Positions 14,327 to 22,283 of a stretch of DNA of 24,425 nucleotides are shown piece after piece (the first letter of the stretch is position 1; every line of letters starts with the position of its first letter). The stretch covers positions 1 to 24,425 of the forward strand of contig JAVVEE010000040.1 in NCBI GenBank assembly GCA_032251315.1, in the 5' to 3' direction. The notes under the pieces were generated by a model. The model was not told the DNA's origin. It was given only the letters and a program-made list of their open reading frames with translations, and did not search any database. The DNA comes from LH-M37 sp032251315 (GTDB lineage: Bacteria; Pseudomonadota; Gammaproteobacteria; SZUA-229). A program made the position numbers and the translations under genes.

Positions 14327-14698
14327 ATGCTGTTTAAGTATATCCATGTCTCTGCGGTCACTCTCACTCTGATATTTTTTATCATCCGCGGGCTGTGGAT
14401 GATCACGGACGCGCAGATCCTCAAACAAAAATGGGTAAAAATACTGGCTATCACCATTGATAGCATACTGCTTGCCAGTGCTATCATTCTGACCATGAAA
14501 ATCAGCCAGTATCCGTTTAGCCATTCCTGGTTAACCGCGAAAGTTTTAGCGCTGGTCATTTACATAGCACTTGGTATGATTGCACTGCATTACGGAGCAA
14601 CGAAAAAAATCCGCATCGCCGCGTGGTTTGCCGCATTACTCTGTTTTGGCTACATAGTTTCTGTCGCCCTCACGCGCAACCCAATGTCATTTTATTAA
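14327..14698 (+). CDS. SirB-family membrane protein
   Basis: A 123-residue protein with four membrane helices, opening LFKYIHVSAVTLTL, which matches the SirB family (named after a Salmonella gene whose role in respiration or invasion control is indirect). Several histidines (H7, H66, H83) lie near membrane edges, seen also in other heme-copper assembly helpers. It begins 12 bases after ctaA with AAGAAA upstream and so belongs to the same operon. Its biochemical function is unknown. Confidence 0.8.
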   Translation: MLFKYIHVSAVTLTLIFFIIRGLWMITDAQILKQKWVKILAITIDSILLASAIILTMKISQYPFSHSWLTAKVLALVIYIALGMIALHYGATKKIRIAAWFAALLCFGYIVSVALTRNPMSFY

Positions 14699-14741
14699 AT
14701 ACATTATGTCGTCTACAAACCTCTAAAGAGAAATTCATACA

Positions 14742-15245
14742 ATGAAAAATATTCTGCCCGGTTATCTATCCATCAGCCTGATTGCACTACTCACTATGCT
14801 GTCAGGAAATGCGCTCGCTCAACAGACTGCGGAAGAAATGGACATCCTCTCGGGTCACTTTGCCCGAGAGGGCAATAATACTTCAGCGGCAAAAGAGACC
14901 AATAACAATATCTATATAAAACTCTACCCGCAACAGTGGGTGGCGATACTGTATGTCCCCTACCCTTATGCAAGCAGCGTTACGCCGGAGATGATTGACG
15001 GGGTTTTTGAAAAAGTTGACCATAAGTCAGAAACGGGGGCCTTCACACGAAGCAAATTCGATATTCTTGATCAGGCCGCAACGGTACATGTAGAGAAGTA
15101 TGAAATGGTAGAAGGCCAGCTTCAGTTCCAGTGTGGTTCACTCAACCCTTGCGCCATCAGGTTTTATGATGACTATATAGAACTGGTTAAATCCGGCATC
15201 ATCAATGAACATCTCATTAAGTTCGACCACGTCACCAAATACTAA
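14742..15245 (+). CDS. Exported protein, unknown
   Basis: A 167-residue protein with a clear signal peptide (residues 1-26, ending NALA before QQ). The mature part has no membrane helix; it contains one pair of cysteines (C131, C137) that could form a disulfide, and a stretch rich in aromatic residues (LYPQQWVAILYVPYPY). I do not recognise the family. It closes the hemerythrin-ctaA-sirB operon, 43 bases after the SirB gene with AAAGAGAA upstream of the ATG, and is followed by the long inverted repeat at 15254. Confidence 0.7.
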   Translation: MKNILPGYLSISLIALLTMLSGNALAQQTAEEMDILSGHFAREGNNTSAAKETNNNIYIKLYPQQWVAILYVPYPYASSVTPEMIDGVFEKVDHKSETGAFTRSKFDILDQAATVHVEKYEMVEGQLQFQCGSLNPCAIRFYDDYIELVKSGIINEHLIKFDHVTKY

Positions 15246-15253
15246 CAAAACGC

Positions 15254-15359
15254 ATGGAAAGGATACCCTTCAATCAAGACCGTCAGCAGCAGGGATGCTG
15301 CTGCCGAGCGTACACGGATGTATTCTCAGCGCGTCTTGATTGAAGGGTATCCTTTCCAT
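15254..15359. repeat. 106-bp inverted-repeat element with two GGA-loop hairpins
   Basis: Two perfect 27-bp arms (15254-15280 and 15333-15359) enclose 52 bases that fold into two further hairpins. The first has an 8-bp stem (15284-15291 with 15296-15303) and loop GGGA. The second (15306-15314 with 15319-15327, one mismatch and one G-U) has loop CGGA. Each loop with its neighbours fits ANGGAN, the CsrA/RsmA core; the second reads GUACACGGAUGU against the SELEX consensus RUACARGGAUGU, one base off. The structure could end transcription for the convergent genes, be a small mobile repeat (MITE or REP type), or bind CsrA as RNA. No T-run follows. Confidence 0.85.
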
Positions 15360-15418
15360 ATAACTCAATAGTAACAGCGCGGTAATTGCTGCATCAGGAT
15401 AATGGGTTAAAAATACCG

Positions 15419-16063
15419 CTACTCTGAGAGATAGGCTCGAATCTTTTTATACTGAGCGACAATAGTTTTGGGATTGTGCGGCTGTGAAAAAGCAGCGACA
15501 AGCCCTAACTCAGGGGTAACCAGAAAAACAGCACTGGTATGCGCCACCATGTATTGCCCGGGTGCTGTTTCTTCTTCGAGGATATAACCCGCGCCAAACT
15601 GCTGCGTAATATTATCGATATTTTTTTGATCCCCGGTCAGTCCCACAAAATCCCTGTTGAAGAATTTCACGTAATCGGCAAGATCGGCTACTGTGTCGCG
15701 CATTGGATCCACTGAAATAAATACCACCTGGGTATCCGGCAACAGCTCGGCATTATCTTTTCCGAGCATATCGGTGACAGTATTTAATACATGCAGCGTA
15801 GTCGGGCAGATATCGGGGCAGGAGGTGTAGCCGAAGAACACAAAAGACCATTTATCCTTAAATAGCCGCGTGATGGACACAGCGCCATTCTGGTCAATGA
15901 GCTTAACCGGTTTAAGTATTTTCGGCGCCGGCCGGAGCACTCCCACCAGCTCGGGTGGTGGACTCGAAGGCGACATACTGACGTACCAGACGCCTGTTAC
16001 CGATAACAACAGAACAAGCAATATAACGCCCCGATACAGACCTCTATTTCTCTGCGACATCAT
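15419..16063 (-). CDS. Sco1/SenC-family protein, second copy
   Basis: A 214-residue Sco protein with an N-terminal membrane anchor (about 11-28), copper ligands C82 and C86 in SCPDICP and H175 in VAHTSAVF. It is the more typical Sco form compared with the copy at 8904. The ATG at 16063 (or the next ATG at 16060) follows an excellent ribosome-binding site GGAGGA; the longer frame starting at 16105 would put the site inside the gene. It overlaps the small membrane protein gene upstream by 20 bases, so both are translated together. It may serve the CuA site of NorS or another oxidase elsewhere in the genome. Confidence 0.9.
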   Translation of the reverse strand: MMSQRNRGLYRGVILLVLLLSVTGVWYVSMSPSSPPPELVGVLRPAPKILKPVKLIDQNGAVSITRLFKDKWSFVFFGYTSCPDICPTTLHVLNTVTDMLGKDNAELLPDTQVVFISVDPMRDTVADLADYVKFFNRDFVGLTGDQKNIDNITQQFGAGYILEEETAPGQYMVAHTSAVFLVTPELGLVAAFSQPHNPKTIVAQYKKIRAYLSE

Positions 16064-16280
16064 GTTTCCTCCACTGCTTAACTGCCCATATAAAGAATGC
16101 CACAATCATGACTATATTAATAACCATGCCGATGCCGAAGAAAACCATCAAGCCGTCAGCATCATCTGCTGCTGACACTGGCTGCATTTGAACCGGCACC
16201 GCCTCTGTTGCCGGCTGGGCCTGAAGAGCGGATGTTTTTAGCTCATCAGAGCCGCGATAGTTTGGTAATGAATTTTGCAT
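16044..16280 (-). CDS. Small single-helix membrane protein, unknown
   Basis: A 78-residue protein with a soluble, Gln/Ala/Pro-rich N-terminal part (about 1-43) and one hydrophobic helix (about 45-66) followed by a basic tail (KQWRKHD). It overlaps the start of the second sco gene by 20 bases, which suggests coupled translation. I do not recognise a family. The ribosome-binding site is weak and the start is therefore uncertain. Confidence 0.6.
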   Translation of the reverse strand: MQNSLPNYRGSDELKTSALQAQPATEAVPVQMQPVSAADDADGLMVFFGIGMVINIVMIVAFFIWAVKQWRKHDVAEK

Positions 16281-16503
16281 TTAACAGGTCTAGTCGTTGT
16301 TTTTTATATCCGGATAACCGCGCTGTGCACTAATATTAGCGCCCGCCATTTATTGATTTCACGCAACGCCGGAACGTCATGTCCGTACATCAGCATCATA
16401 GCTTATTTGCCTGGAATCAGACAGCCGACGTTTTCACTAAAAACCATAACCACTTGTAATCCAGCTACGGGTGATCAATTTATCTTCAACAGAACAAAGG
16501 AAC

Positions 16504-16517
16504 TTGATATATATCAT
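16504..16517 (+). promoter_or_regulatory. FNR/Dnr box and -10 of the nap operon
   Basis: TTGATATATATCAT is one base off the FNR consensus. Its centre at 16510.5 predicts a start of transcription near 16552, and TATTCT (16540-16545, 4 of 6 consensus bases) falls exactly at -12 to -7. The nap operon begins 30 bases later. This is the best-formed class II promoter in the window. Confidence 0.8.
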
Positions 16518-16581
16518 CATTTTCTCTTATTAAAAAGCCTATTCTAGATTCATATATTATTCGAGCGGACTAACAAAAGAA

Positions 16582-17076
16582 GTGAATACAGCCATCAACA
16601 GATCGCAGTTTTTACGCGGCGATTATTCGGGAAAAGCGTCTCCCATCCGGCCACCCTGGTCCAGCACTGAGAATCAATTTCTGGACAGCTGTGATAGTTG
16701 CGGTGACTGCATTGAACGCTGCCCGACCAACATCATTCAAAAAGGGCGCGGCAATTATCCCGTCATCAACTTTAATGCCGGGGAATGCCTGTTTTGTGGT
16801 GACTGTGCCAAAGCCTGTGAGACAGGTGCGTTAACAATGGTCGAGGGGCAGCAGCCCTGGGCAGTCACCGCCGCCCTCAACACAGACAACTGCCTCGCCT
16901 TTAAAGGTGTGGAATGTCGCAGCTGCTACGACCCCTGTGAAGCGGGCAGTATCAGCATGACGCCGCGCCTCGGCGGCGTCTCTATACCCGGATTCGATGC
17001 CCAATCATGTACCGGCTGTGGTGCCTGTCTGGCCATCTGTCCGACCCAGGCCATCCGCATGAGCCATGAACACTAA
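16582..17076 (+). CDS. napF: Ferredoxin-type protein NapF
   Basis: A 164-residue cytoplasmic iron-sulfur protein with ferredoxin motifs at C37/C40/C43/C47, C69/C72/C75/C79 and C143/C146/C149/C153, plus a variant group C104, C112, C115, C119, so up to four [4Fe-4S] clusters. NapF is thought to help mature or load NapA before Tat export. A short FLRGDYSG-type N-terminus near residues 10-17 is typical of NapF. The GTG start at 16582 has only AAAAGAA upstream. It is the first gene of a napFDAGHBC operon, the order found in E. coli. Confidence 0.93.
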   Translation: MNTAINRSQFLRGDYSGKASPIRPPWSSTENQFLDSCDSCGDCIERCPTNIIQKGRGNYPVINFNAGECLFCGDCAKACETGALTMVEGQQPWAVTAALNTDNCLAFKGVECRSCYDPCEAGSISMTPRLGGVSIPGFDAQSCTGCGACLAICPTQAIRMSHEH

Positions 17077-17094
17077 TTAACGATAGGAATTAAG

Positions 17095-17343
17095 ATGGAT
17101 ATCAGTGGCGTACTTGTTCGATCCTACCCTGAAAACAGCCAGTCGGTGCAACAGGCACTGGCGCTGATGGCAGGGGTTGAAGTCCACGGCAGTAATGAGG
17201 ATGGCCGCATCGTCGTCACCGTCGAACAGGAGAATGCCGGGAAGATGTCCGACTTGCTGGTGCTTATGCACGATGTCCCCGGCGTTTTATCCACTTCGAT
17301 GATTTACCACCAGTTTGAAGATTTACCATTAACAGATAATTAA
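17095..17343 (+). CDS. napD: NapA signal-peptide-binding chaperone NapD
   Basis: An 82-residue ferredoxin-fold protein starting MDISGVLVRSYPE, typical of NapD, which binds the twin-arginine signal of NapA in the cytoplasm and holds back export until the molybdenum cofactor is in place. Family features are the internal VEVHGSNEDGRIVVTVE segment and the C-terminal PGVLSTSMIYHQFE. The ribosome-binding site TAGGA lies 8 bases before the ATG. The gene is placed between napF and napA, as expected. Confidence 0.93.
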   Translation: MDISGVLVRSYPENSQSVQQALALMAGVEVHGSNEDGRIVVTVEQENAGKMSDLLVLMHDVPGVLSTSMIYHQFEDLPLTDN

Positions 17344-17346
17344 GAT

Positions 17347-17362
17347 CTCTGTTTATACAGAG
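17347..17362 (+). repeat. Short hairpin between napD and napA
   Basis: CTCTGT (17347-17352) and ACAGAG (17357-17362) form a 6-bp stem with a TTAT loop, starting three bases after the napD stop. There is no T-run, so it is unlikely to end transcription. It could shape mRNA stability between the small and large gene. Confidence 0.4.
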
Positions 17363-17389
17363 GTACACCGGTCAACAGGAGGCCTGATA

Positions 17390-19930
17390 ATGAAACTGAC
17401 CCGACGCGATTTTATTAAATCCAATGCGATAGCCGCCACCGCAACAGCAGCGGGTATCACTATACCCGGTGTTAAAGAAGCACTGGCACAGTCTAAAGAT
17501 TCCATTCGCTGGGACAAAGCCCCGTGCCGCTTTTGCGGGACCGGTTGCAGTGTACTGGTCGGCACCAAGGGTGGCCGCATCGTTGCGACTCAGGGCGACC
17601 CTGATGCGCCGGTCAACCGCGGGCTCAACTGCATCAAAGGCTACTTTCTCTCCAAAATTATGTACGGCAAGGATCGACTCACGCAACCGCTGCTGCGCAT
17701 GCGCAACGGCAAATATAACAAGGAAGGCGATTTCACCCCTGTTAGCTGGGAGCAGGCGTTTGATGTCATGGAGGAGAAATTCAAAACCGCACTGAAAAAG
17801 GATCTAGCAACCAACAAGGGCAAGCCGCCGGAGGAGATTGTCTCCACGGTAGGCATGTTCGGCTCCGGTCAGTGGACTGTATGGGAAGGTTATGCCGCCT
17901 CCAAACTCTACAAGGCCGGTTTCCGCTCCAACAACATTGACCCCAATGCTCGCCACTGCATGGCCTCTGCGGTAGGCGGCTTTATGCGCGCCTTTGGTGC
18001 TGACGAACCCATGGGTTGCTACGATGACCTGGAACACGCCGACGCCTTTGTCTTATGGGGCTCGAATATGGCGGAGATGCACCCCATATTGTGGTCGCGC
18101 CTGACCGATACCCGCCTGACCAAAGCGGGCAGTGAAGTTCACGTATTATCCACATTTGAGCACCGCTGCTTCGATCTTGGCGATAACAACATGGTGTTTT
18201 CACCCCAGACCGACCTGGCCATCCTGAACTACATTGCCAACTACATCGTTCAGCACAAGGCCTACAATCAGGATTTCATCGACAAGCACGTCAATTTCAA
18301 AAAGACCCCGACCGATATCGGTTACGGTCTGCGCCCGGAACATGTCCTGCAGAAAAAGGCCGAAAACGCCAACAAAGGCAAGCTTTCCGGCATTACATTC
18401 GAAGAGTATGCCAAATCCCTCGAACCCTACACGCTGGAATACACCGCAGAATTATCCGGCGTACCGAAAGAGAAACTGGAACGTCTGGCCAGGCTGTATG
18501 CTGATCCCAATAAGAAAATCACCTCTTTCTGGACCATGGGTTTCAACCAGCACACCCGCGGTGTCTGGGCCAATGGCCTGATGTACAACGTGCACCTGCT
18601 GACCGGTAAAATCTCCGAGCCGGGCAACAGCCCGTTCTCGCTGACCGGTCAGCCTTCCGCCTGCGGCACCGCTCGCGAAGTGGGCACCTTCTCCCACCGT
18701 CTGCCCGCCGATTATGTGGTGAAGAAGAAAAGCCACCGCGATCTGGCGGAAAAAATCTGGCAGTTACCCGAAGGCACCATTCCCGGCAAGCCCGGTTACC
18801 ACGCGGTGTTACAGAACCGTATGCTGAAAGACGGCAAGCTCAACGCCTACTGGGTGCAGTGCAACAACAACATGCAGGCCGGCGCCAACATGAACGAGGA
18901 GACCTACCCCGGCTACCGCAATCCGGCGAACTTTATCGTCGTCTCCGACCCCTACCCCACGGTCACGGCCATGGCGGCTGACCTGATTCTGCCCACTGCC
19001 ATGTGGACCGAAAAGGAAGGTGCTTACGGTAACGCCGAACGCCGCACCCAGTTCTGGCGCCAACAGGTAGAGGCGCCCGGCGAAGCCAAGTCGGACATGT
19101 GGCAGGTGATTGAATTTTCCAAACGCTTCAAGGTCGAGGATGTCTGGCCGGAAGAGATCATCGCCAAAAAACCCGAACTACGCGGCAAGACCCTGTACGA
19201 AGTATTGTACGCCAATGGTCAAGTCGACAAATTCCCGAAAGTAACCGTGCAGGACAGCGACGGCAATAAATACGGCAACCACGAAATGGAAGATTTCGGC
19301 TTCTACGTGCAGAAAGGTCTGTTCGAAGAGTACCGCCGCTTCCAGCTGGAAGGCCCCAAAAAAGGTCACGAGCAGGCCGACTTCGATACCTATCACAAGG
19401 TACGCGGTCTACGCTGGCCGGTGGTTGATGGCAAGGAGACGCTGTGGCGTTATCGCGAAGGCTATGACAGCTATGTAAAAGCCGGTGAAGGCGTCAATTT
19501 CTACGGCCAGGCCGATGGTCGCGCCAATATCATCACCGCGCCCTACGAGCCTGCGGCGGAAAGCCCGGATGAAGAATATGATCTGTGGTTATGTACCGGA
19601 CGTGTGCTCGAACACTGGCATTCCGGGTCCATGACACGACGTGTGCCTGAGCTGTACAAAGCCTTTCCCGATGCGGTGATCTTCATGCACCCCGATGATG
19701 CCAAGGCGCGTGGTTTGCGTCGCGGTCTGCCCGCGAAAGTGGTCAGCCGCCGGGGCGAAATGACGGCGCGAGTTGAAACCCGGGGCCGCAATAAGATGCC
19801 CAGAGGGCTGATCTTTGTGCCCTGGTTTGATGCCAGCCGCCTGATCAACAAGGTCACACTGGATGCCACCGATCCGTTATCGAAAGAGACGGACTACAAG
19901 AAGTGTGCCATCAAGGTGGTCAAAGCCTGA
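17390..19930 (+). CDS. napA: Periplasmic nitrate reductase catalytic subunit NapA
   Basis: An 846-residue molybdopterin enzyme that reduces nitrate to nitrite in the periplasm. The twin-arginine signal TRRDFIK (residues 4-10) is followed by a hydrophobic stretch and a likely cut after ALA (residue 33). C46, C49, C53 and C81 bind the [4Fe-4S] cluster, and C190 in ARHCMASAV is the molybdenum ligand that sets Nap apart from Nar-type enzymes, which use Asp. Length fits the usual 830-byte range of residues for the family. A strong AGGAGG site sits just upstream. Electrons arrive from NapB. Confidence 0.97.
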   Translation: MKLTRRDFIKSNAIAATATAAGITIPGVKEALAQSKDSIRWDKAPCRFCGTGCSVLVGTKGGRIVATQGDPDAPVNRGLNCIKGYFLSKIMYGKDRLTQPLLRMRNGKYNKEGDFTPVSWEQAFDVMEEKFKTALKKDLATNKGKPPEEIVSTVGMFGSGQWTVWEGYAASKLYKAGFRSNNIDPNARHCMASAVGGFMRAFGADEPMGCYDDLEHADAFVLWGSNMAEMHPILWSRLTDTRLTKAGSEVHVLSTFEHRCFDLGDNNMVFSPQTDLAILNYIANYIVQHKAYNQDFIDKHVNFKKTPTDIGYGLRPEHVLQKKAENANKGKLSGITFEEYAKSLEPYTLEYTAELSGVPKEKLERLARLYADPNKKITSFWTMGFNQHTRGVWANGLMYNVHLLTGKISEPGNSPFSLTGQPSACGTAREVGTFSHRLPADYVVKKKSHRDLAEKIWQLPEGTIPGKPGYHAVLQNRMLKDGKLNAYWVQCNNNMQAGANMNEETYPGYRNPANFIVVSDPYPTVTAMAADLILPTAMWTEKEGAYGNAERRTQFWRQQVEAPGEAKSDMWQVIEFSKRFKVEDVWPEEIIAKKPELRGKTLYEVLYANGQVDKFPKVTVQDSDGNKYGNHEMEDFGFYVQKGLFEEYRRFQLEGPKKGHEQADFDTYHKVRGLRWPVVDGKETLWRYREGYDSYVKAGEGVNFYGQADGRANIITAPYEPAAESPDEEYDLWLCTGRVLEHWHSGSMTRRVPELYKAFPDAVIFMHPDDAKARGLRRGLPAKVVSRRGEMTARVETRGRNKMPRGLIFVPWFDASRLINKVTLDATDPLSKETDYKKCAIKVVKA

Positions 19931-19964
19931 AGCCTGAGCTGACGTGAACCGGAACAGGAAAAAG

Positions 19965-20861
19965 ATGCTTTCCCAACAGACCACATCGCGCATACCCGCC
20001 TCGGTCAGTCGTCGACGCTTCCTGGTGAGTGGCGCACGAACTGCCGGCGCAGCAGCGCTCATGGGGCTGGGAGTCGGCCTGTATTCACGGCAATCGGTTT
20101 CCCTCTCGGCGGAGTCGTTGCGCCCCCCCGGCGCTCTGATCGAGAAGGATTTTAACAGTGCCTGCATACGTTGCGGCCTGTGCGTACGCGACTGCCCGTT
20201 TGACACGCTCGGCCTGGCGAAATTGGGCGACCCGGCCACGCTGGGTACGCCCTACTTCACTGCCAGGGAGATACCGTGTGAAATGTGTGACGACATCCCC
20301 TGCGTCAAAGCCTGTCCCACCGGTGCACTGGATCACAGTCTGGAAGAGATCGATAATGCCCGCATGGGTCTGGCGGTACTGCTGGATGAAGAAACCTGCC
20401 TCAACTTCAAGGGGCTGCGGTGTGATGTCTGTTATCGCATCTGCCCGGCCATCGATCAGGCGATTACCCTGGAGCATGTCTCCAATGTTCGCACCGGCAA
20501 ACACGCCATGTTCATCCCCACGGTACATTCCGAGCACTGCACCGGCTGCGGCAAGTGCGAATACGGCTGCGTACTCGAAGAGGCCGCCATCAAGGTGCTG
20601 CCCCTGCGCCTGGCCAAAGGCGAATTGGGGCAGCACTATCGCTGGGGCTGGGAAGAGAAAGAGAAGACCGGCCACAGCCTGGTCAGTCCTGACATCGAAC
20701 ACAAATACAATCTGCCCGAAGGCCAGCGTTACGATTACGAGGGTGAGGGGCTGATTTTTGATGAGCGCGACAGGGGGCGTTCTGAAGGCCGCTCGGATGA
20801 GTCCCCTTTTGCCCGTGATCCTCTGGAAACATTAAACCGGGGCTTGAAGGAGTCGCCATGA
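19965..20861 (+). CDS. napG: Quinol dehydrogenase ferredoxin subunit NapG
   Basis: A periplasmic iron-sulfur protein of about 298 residues with a twin-arginine signal SRRRFLVSG (residues 15-23) and four [4Fe-4S] groups: C67/C70/C73/C77, C105/C108/C113/C117, C145 or C153 with C156/C160, and C192/C195/C198/C202. With NapH it moves electrons from quinol toward NapC and NapB. ATG 19965 was preferred because AGGA lies 5 bases upstream; GTG 19944 in frame would add seven residues but has a weak site. The stop overlaps the napH start by four bases. Confidence 0.94.
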   Translation: MLSQQTTSRIPASVSRRRFLVSGARTAGAAALMGLGVGLYSRQSVSLSAESLRPPGALIEKDFNSACIRCGLCVRDCPFDTLGLAKLGDPATLGTPYFTAREIPCEMCDDIPCVKACPTGALDHSLEEIDNARMGLAVLLDEETCLNFKGLRCDVCYRICPAIDQAITLEHVSNVRTGKHAMFIPTVHSEHCTGCGKCEYGCVLEEAAIKVLPLRLAKGELGQHYRWGWEEKEKTGHSLVSPDIEHKYNLPEGQRYDYEGEGLIFDERDRGRSEGRSDESPFARDPLETLNRGLKESP

Positions 20862-21802
20862 AAACACTCCGTCATCCCGGTGCAGAAGTGATACAGGGCA
20901 AAGGCTGGCTGCTGGCTCACAAGTGGCTGCTGGCACGTCGCTTCAGCCAGCTGTCGATCCTGACAGTATTTATGCTCGGGCCGTGGTTTGGCCTTTGGAT
21001 CGTCAAGGGCAACCTCAACGCCAGCCTGGCCCTGAGTACGCTGCCACTGACCGATCCCTATGTATTACTGCAATCGCTGTTTGCCGGGCATGTGCCGGAA
21101 ACATCCGCCATCATCGGCACGGTCATCATTCTGGTGTTTTATCTGTTAGTCAGTGGCCGGGTATATTGTTCATGGGTCTGCCCGGTCAATATGGTTACCG
21201 ATCTGGCCCACTGGTTACGTGAACACCTTGGCATTAAGAGCGCGTCAAACATCTCAAAAAATACCCGTTACTGGCTGCTCGGCGTCACCTTGTTGCTGGC
21301 CTTCGCTGTCGGCAACATAGCATGGGAAACGGTCAACCCGGTCTCGATGATGCATCGCGGTCTTATCTTCGGCATGGGTATGGCCTGGATGGTATTGCTC
21401 GCCGTCTTTGTTTTCGATTTTATTATTAGCCGCCGTGGCTGGTGCAGTCATTTGTGCCCGGTCGGTGCTTTCTACAGTCTGCTGGGTACGCACAGCCCTT
21501 TACGTGTACGCGCTGATCACCGTGCTCAGTGCAATGACTGCATGGACTGTTTTCTGGTCTGCCCCGAACAGCAGGTGATACGCCCCGCATTAAAAGGCGC
21601 TGAAAAGGGCATCGGCCCGGTGATCACATCGCCCAACTGCACGAATTGTGGCCGCTGCATCGATGTCTGTAGCAAGCAGGTTTTTCATTTCGGCTTACGC
21701 TTTAATAACAGCACCGACGACAATGTTGAGAATAATAAACACGAAAACAAACCCCCTATTAACGAACTCACCAATCAAGCTACTGGAGCAGAGGTCCTAT
21801 GA
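20858..21802 (+). CDS. napH: Quinol dehydrogenase membrane subunit NapH
   Basis: A 314-residue membrane protein with four helices (about 32-50, 84-104, 138-156, 168-190). Two CxxxCP motifs at membrane borders (C104-C108, C196-C200), typical for NapH, are present, followed by two cytoplasmic [4Fe-4S] sets, C225/C228/C231/C235 and C261/C264/C267/C271. It anchors NapG and oxidises ubiquinol or menaquinol. The N-terminus and the acidic, Asn-rich tail after residue 284 lack known motifs. The ATG lies within the napG stop (ATGA overlap), and the TGA overlaps the napB start in the same way. Confidence 0.94.
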   Translation: MKTLRHPGAEVIQGKGWLLAHKWLLARRFSQLSILTVFMLGPWFGLWIVKGNLNASLALSTLPLTDPYVLLQSLFAGHVPETSAIIGTVIILVFYLLVSGRVYCSWVCPVNMVTDLAHWLREHLGIKSASNISKNTRYWLLGVTLLLAFAVGNIAWETVNPVSMMHRGLIFGMGMAWMVLLAVFVFDFIISRRGWCSHLCPVGAFYSLLGTHSPLRVRADHRAQCNDCMDCFLVCPEQQVIRPALKGAEKGIGPVITSPNCTNCGRCIDVCSKQVFHFGLRFNNSTDDNVENNKHENKPPINELTNQATGAEVL

Positions 21803-22257
21803 TGATCAACAAACTATCCATAATCGCATCCATTACGCTGGGCGTACTTGCAGTCACCACTTCACTGCAATCCCACTCGGCGGAAGTTGAATCACTGCGC
21901 GGCGCTTCGGAGCTGGATCGCAATTCCTCGGCACCTGAGCATAAAAGATATGCCAAGGATGGTCGACCCATTGCTCGCGACTATGTACAACAGCCCCCGC
22001 TGATTCCACACAAGATCGACAATTACAGAATCAATCTTAAATCCAACAAGTGCATGTCCTGTCACAGCTGGAAAAATTATCGCGAAGCGGGTGCGACAAA
22101 AATCAGCCAGACCCATTTTGAGGACAGAGACAAACATGTTCTGGCCAATGTATCAGCACGTCGGTATTTCTGTACCCAGTGCCACGTGCCCCAGGTTAAT
22201 GCACCTGCGCTGGTGGAAAATGAATTTGAACCGATAACTGCGATTTCCGGTGAATAA
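21799..22257 (+). CDS. napB: Diheme cytochrome c subunit NapB
   Basis: A 152-residue periplasmic cytochrome c with a signal peptide (about 1-28, ending SHSA) and two heme sites, CMSCH (85-89) and CTQCH (125-129). H71 (PLIPHKID) and H106 (SQTHFED) are placed as the second axial ligands, giving bis-His hemes. NapB brings electrons from NapC to NapA. The ribosome-binding site AGAGG sits inside the end of napH, 5 bases before the ATG. Confidence 0.95.
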   Translation: MMINKLSIIASITLGVLAVTTSLQSHSAEVESLRGASELDRNSSAPEHKRYAKDGRPIARDYVQQPPLIPHKIDNYRINLKSNKCMSCHSWKNYREAGATKISQTHFEDRDKHVLANVSARRYFCTQCHVPQVNAPALVENEFEPITAISGE

Positions 22258-22283
22258 CAATTTAATTAGCAATCTGTTTATGG

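Noticed and set aside
15254..15359. CRISPR or integron attC site
   Set aside because: There is only a single palindrome, with no repeat-spacer array and no integrase; the arms are perfect and have no attC R/L core sites.
16275..16547. 90-residue plus-strand open frame upstream of napF
   Set aside because: It runs through the FNR box and -10 of the nap promoter, has no good ribosome-binding site and a random-looking sequence.
20085..20702. 205-residue minus-strand open frame inside napG
   Set aside because: Antisense shadow of the cysteine-rich napG; no start context or motif.
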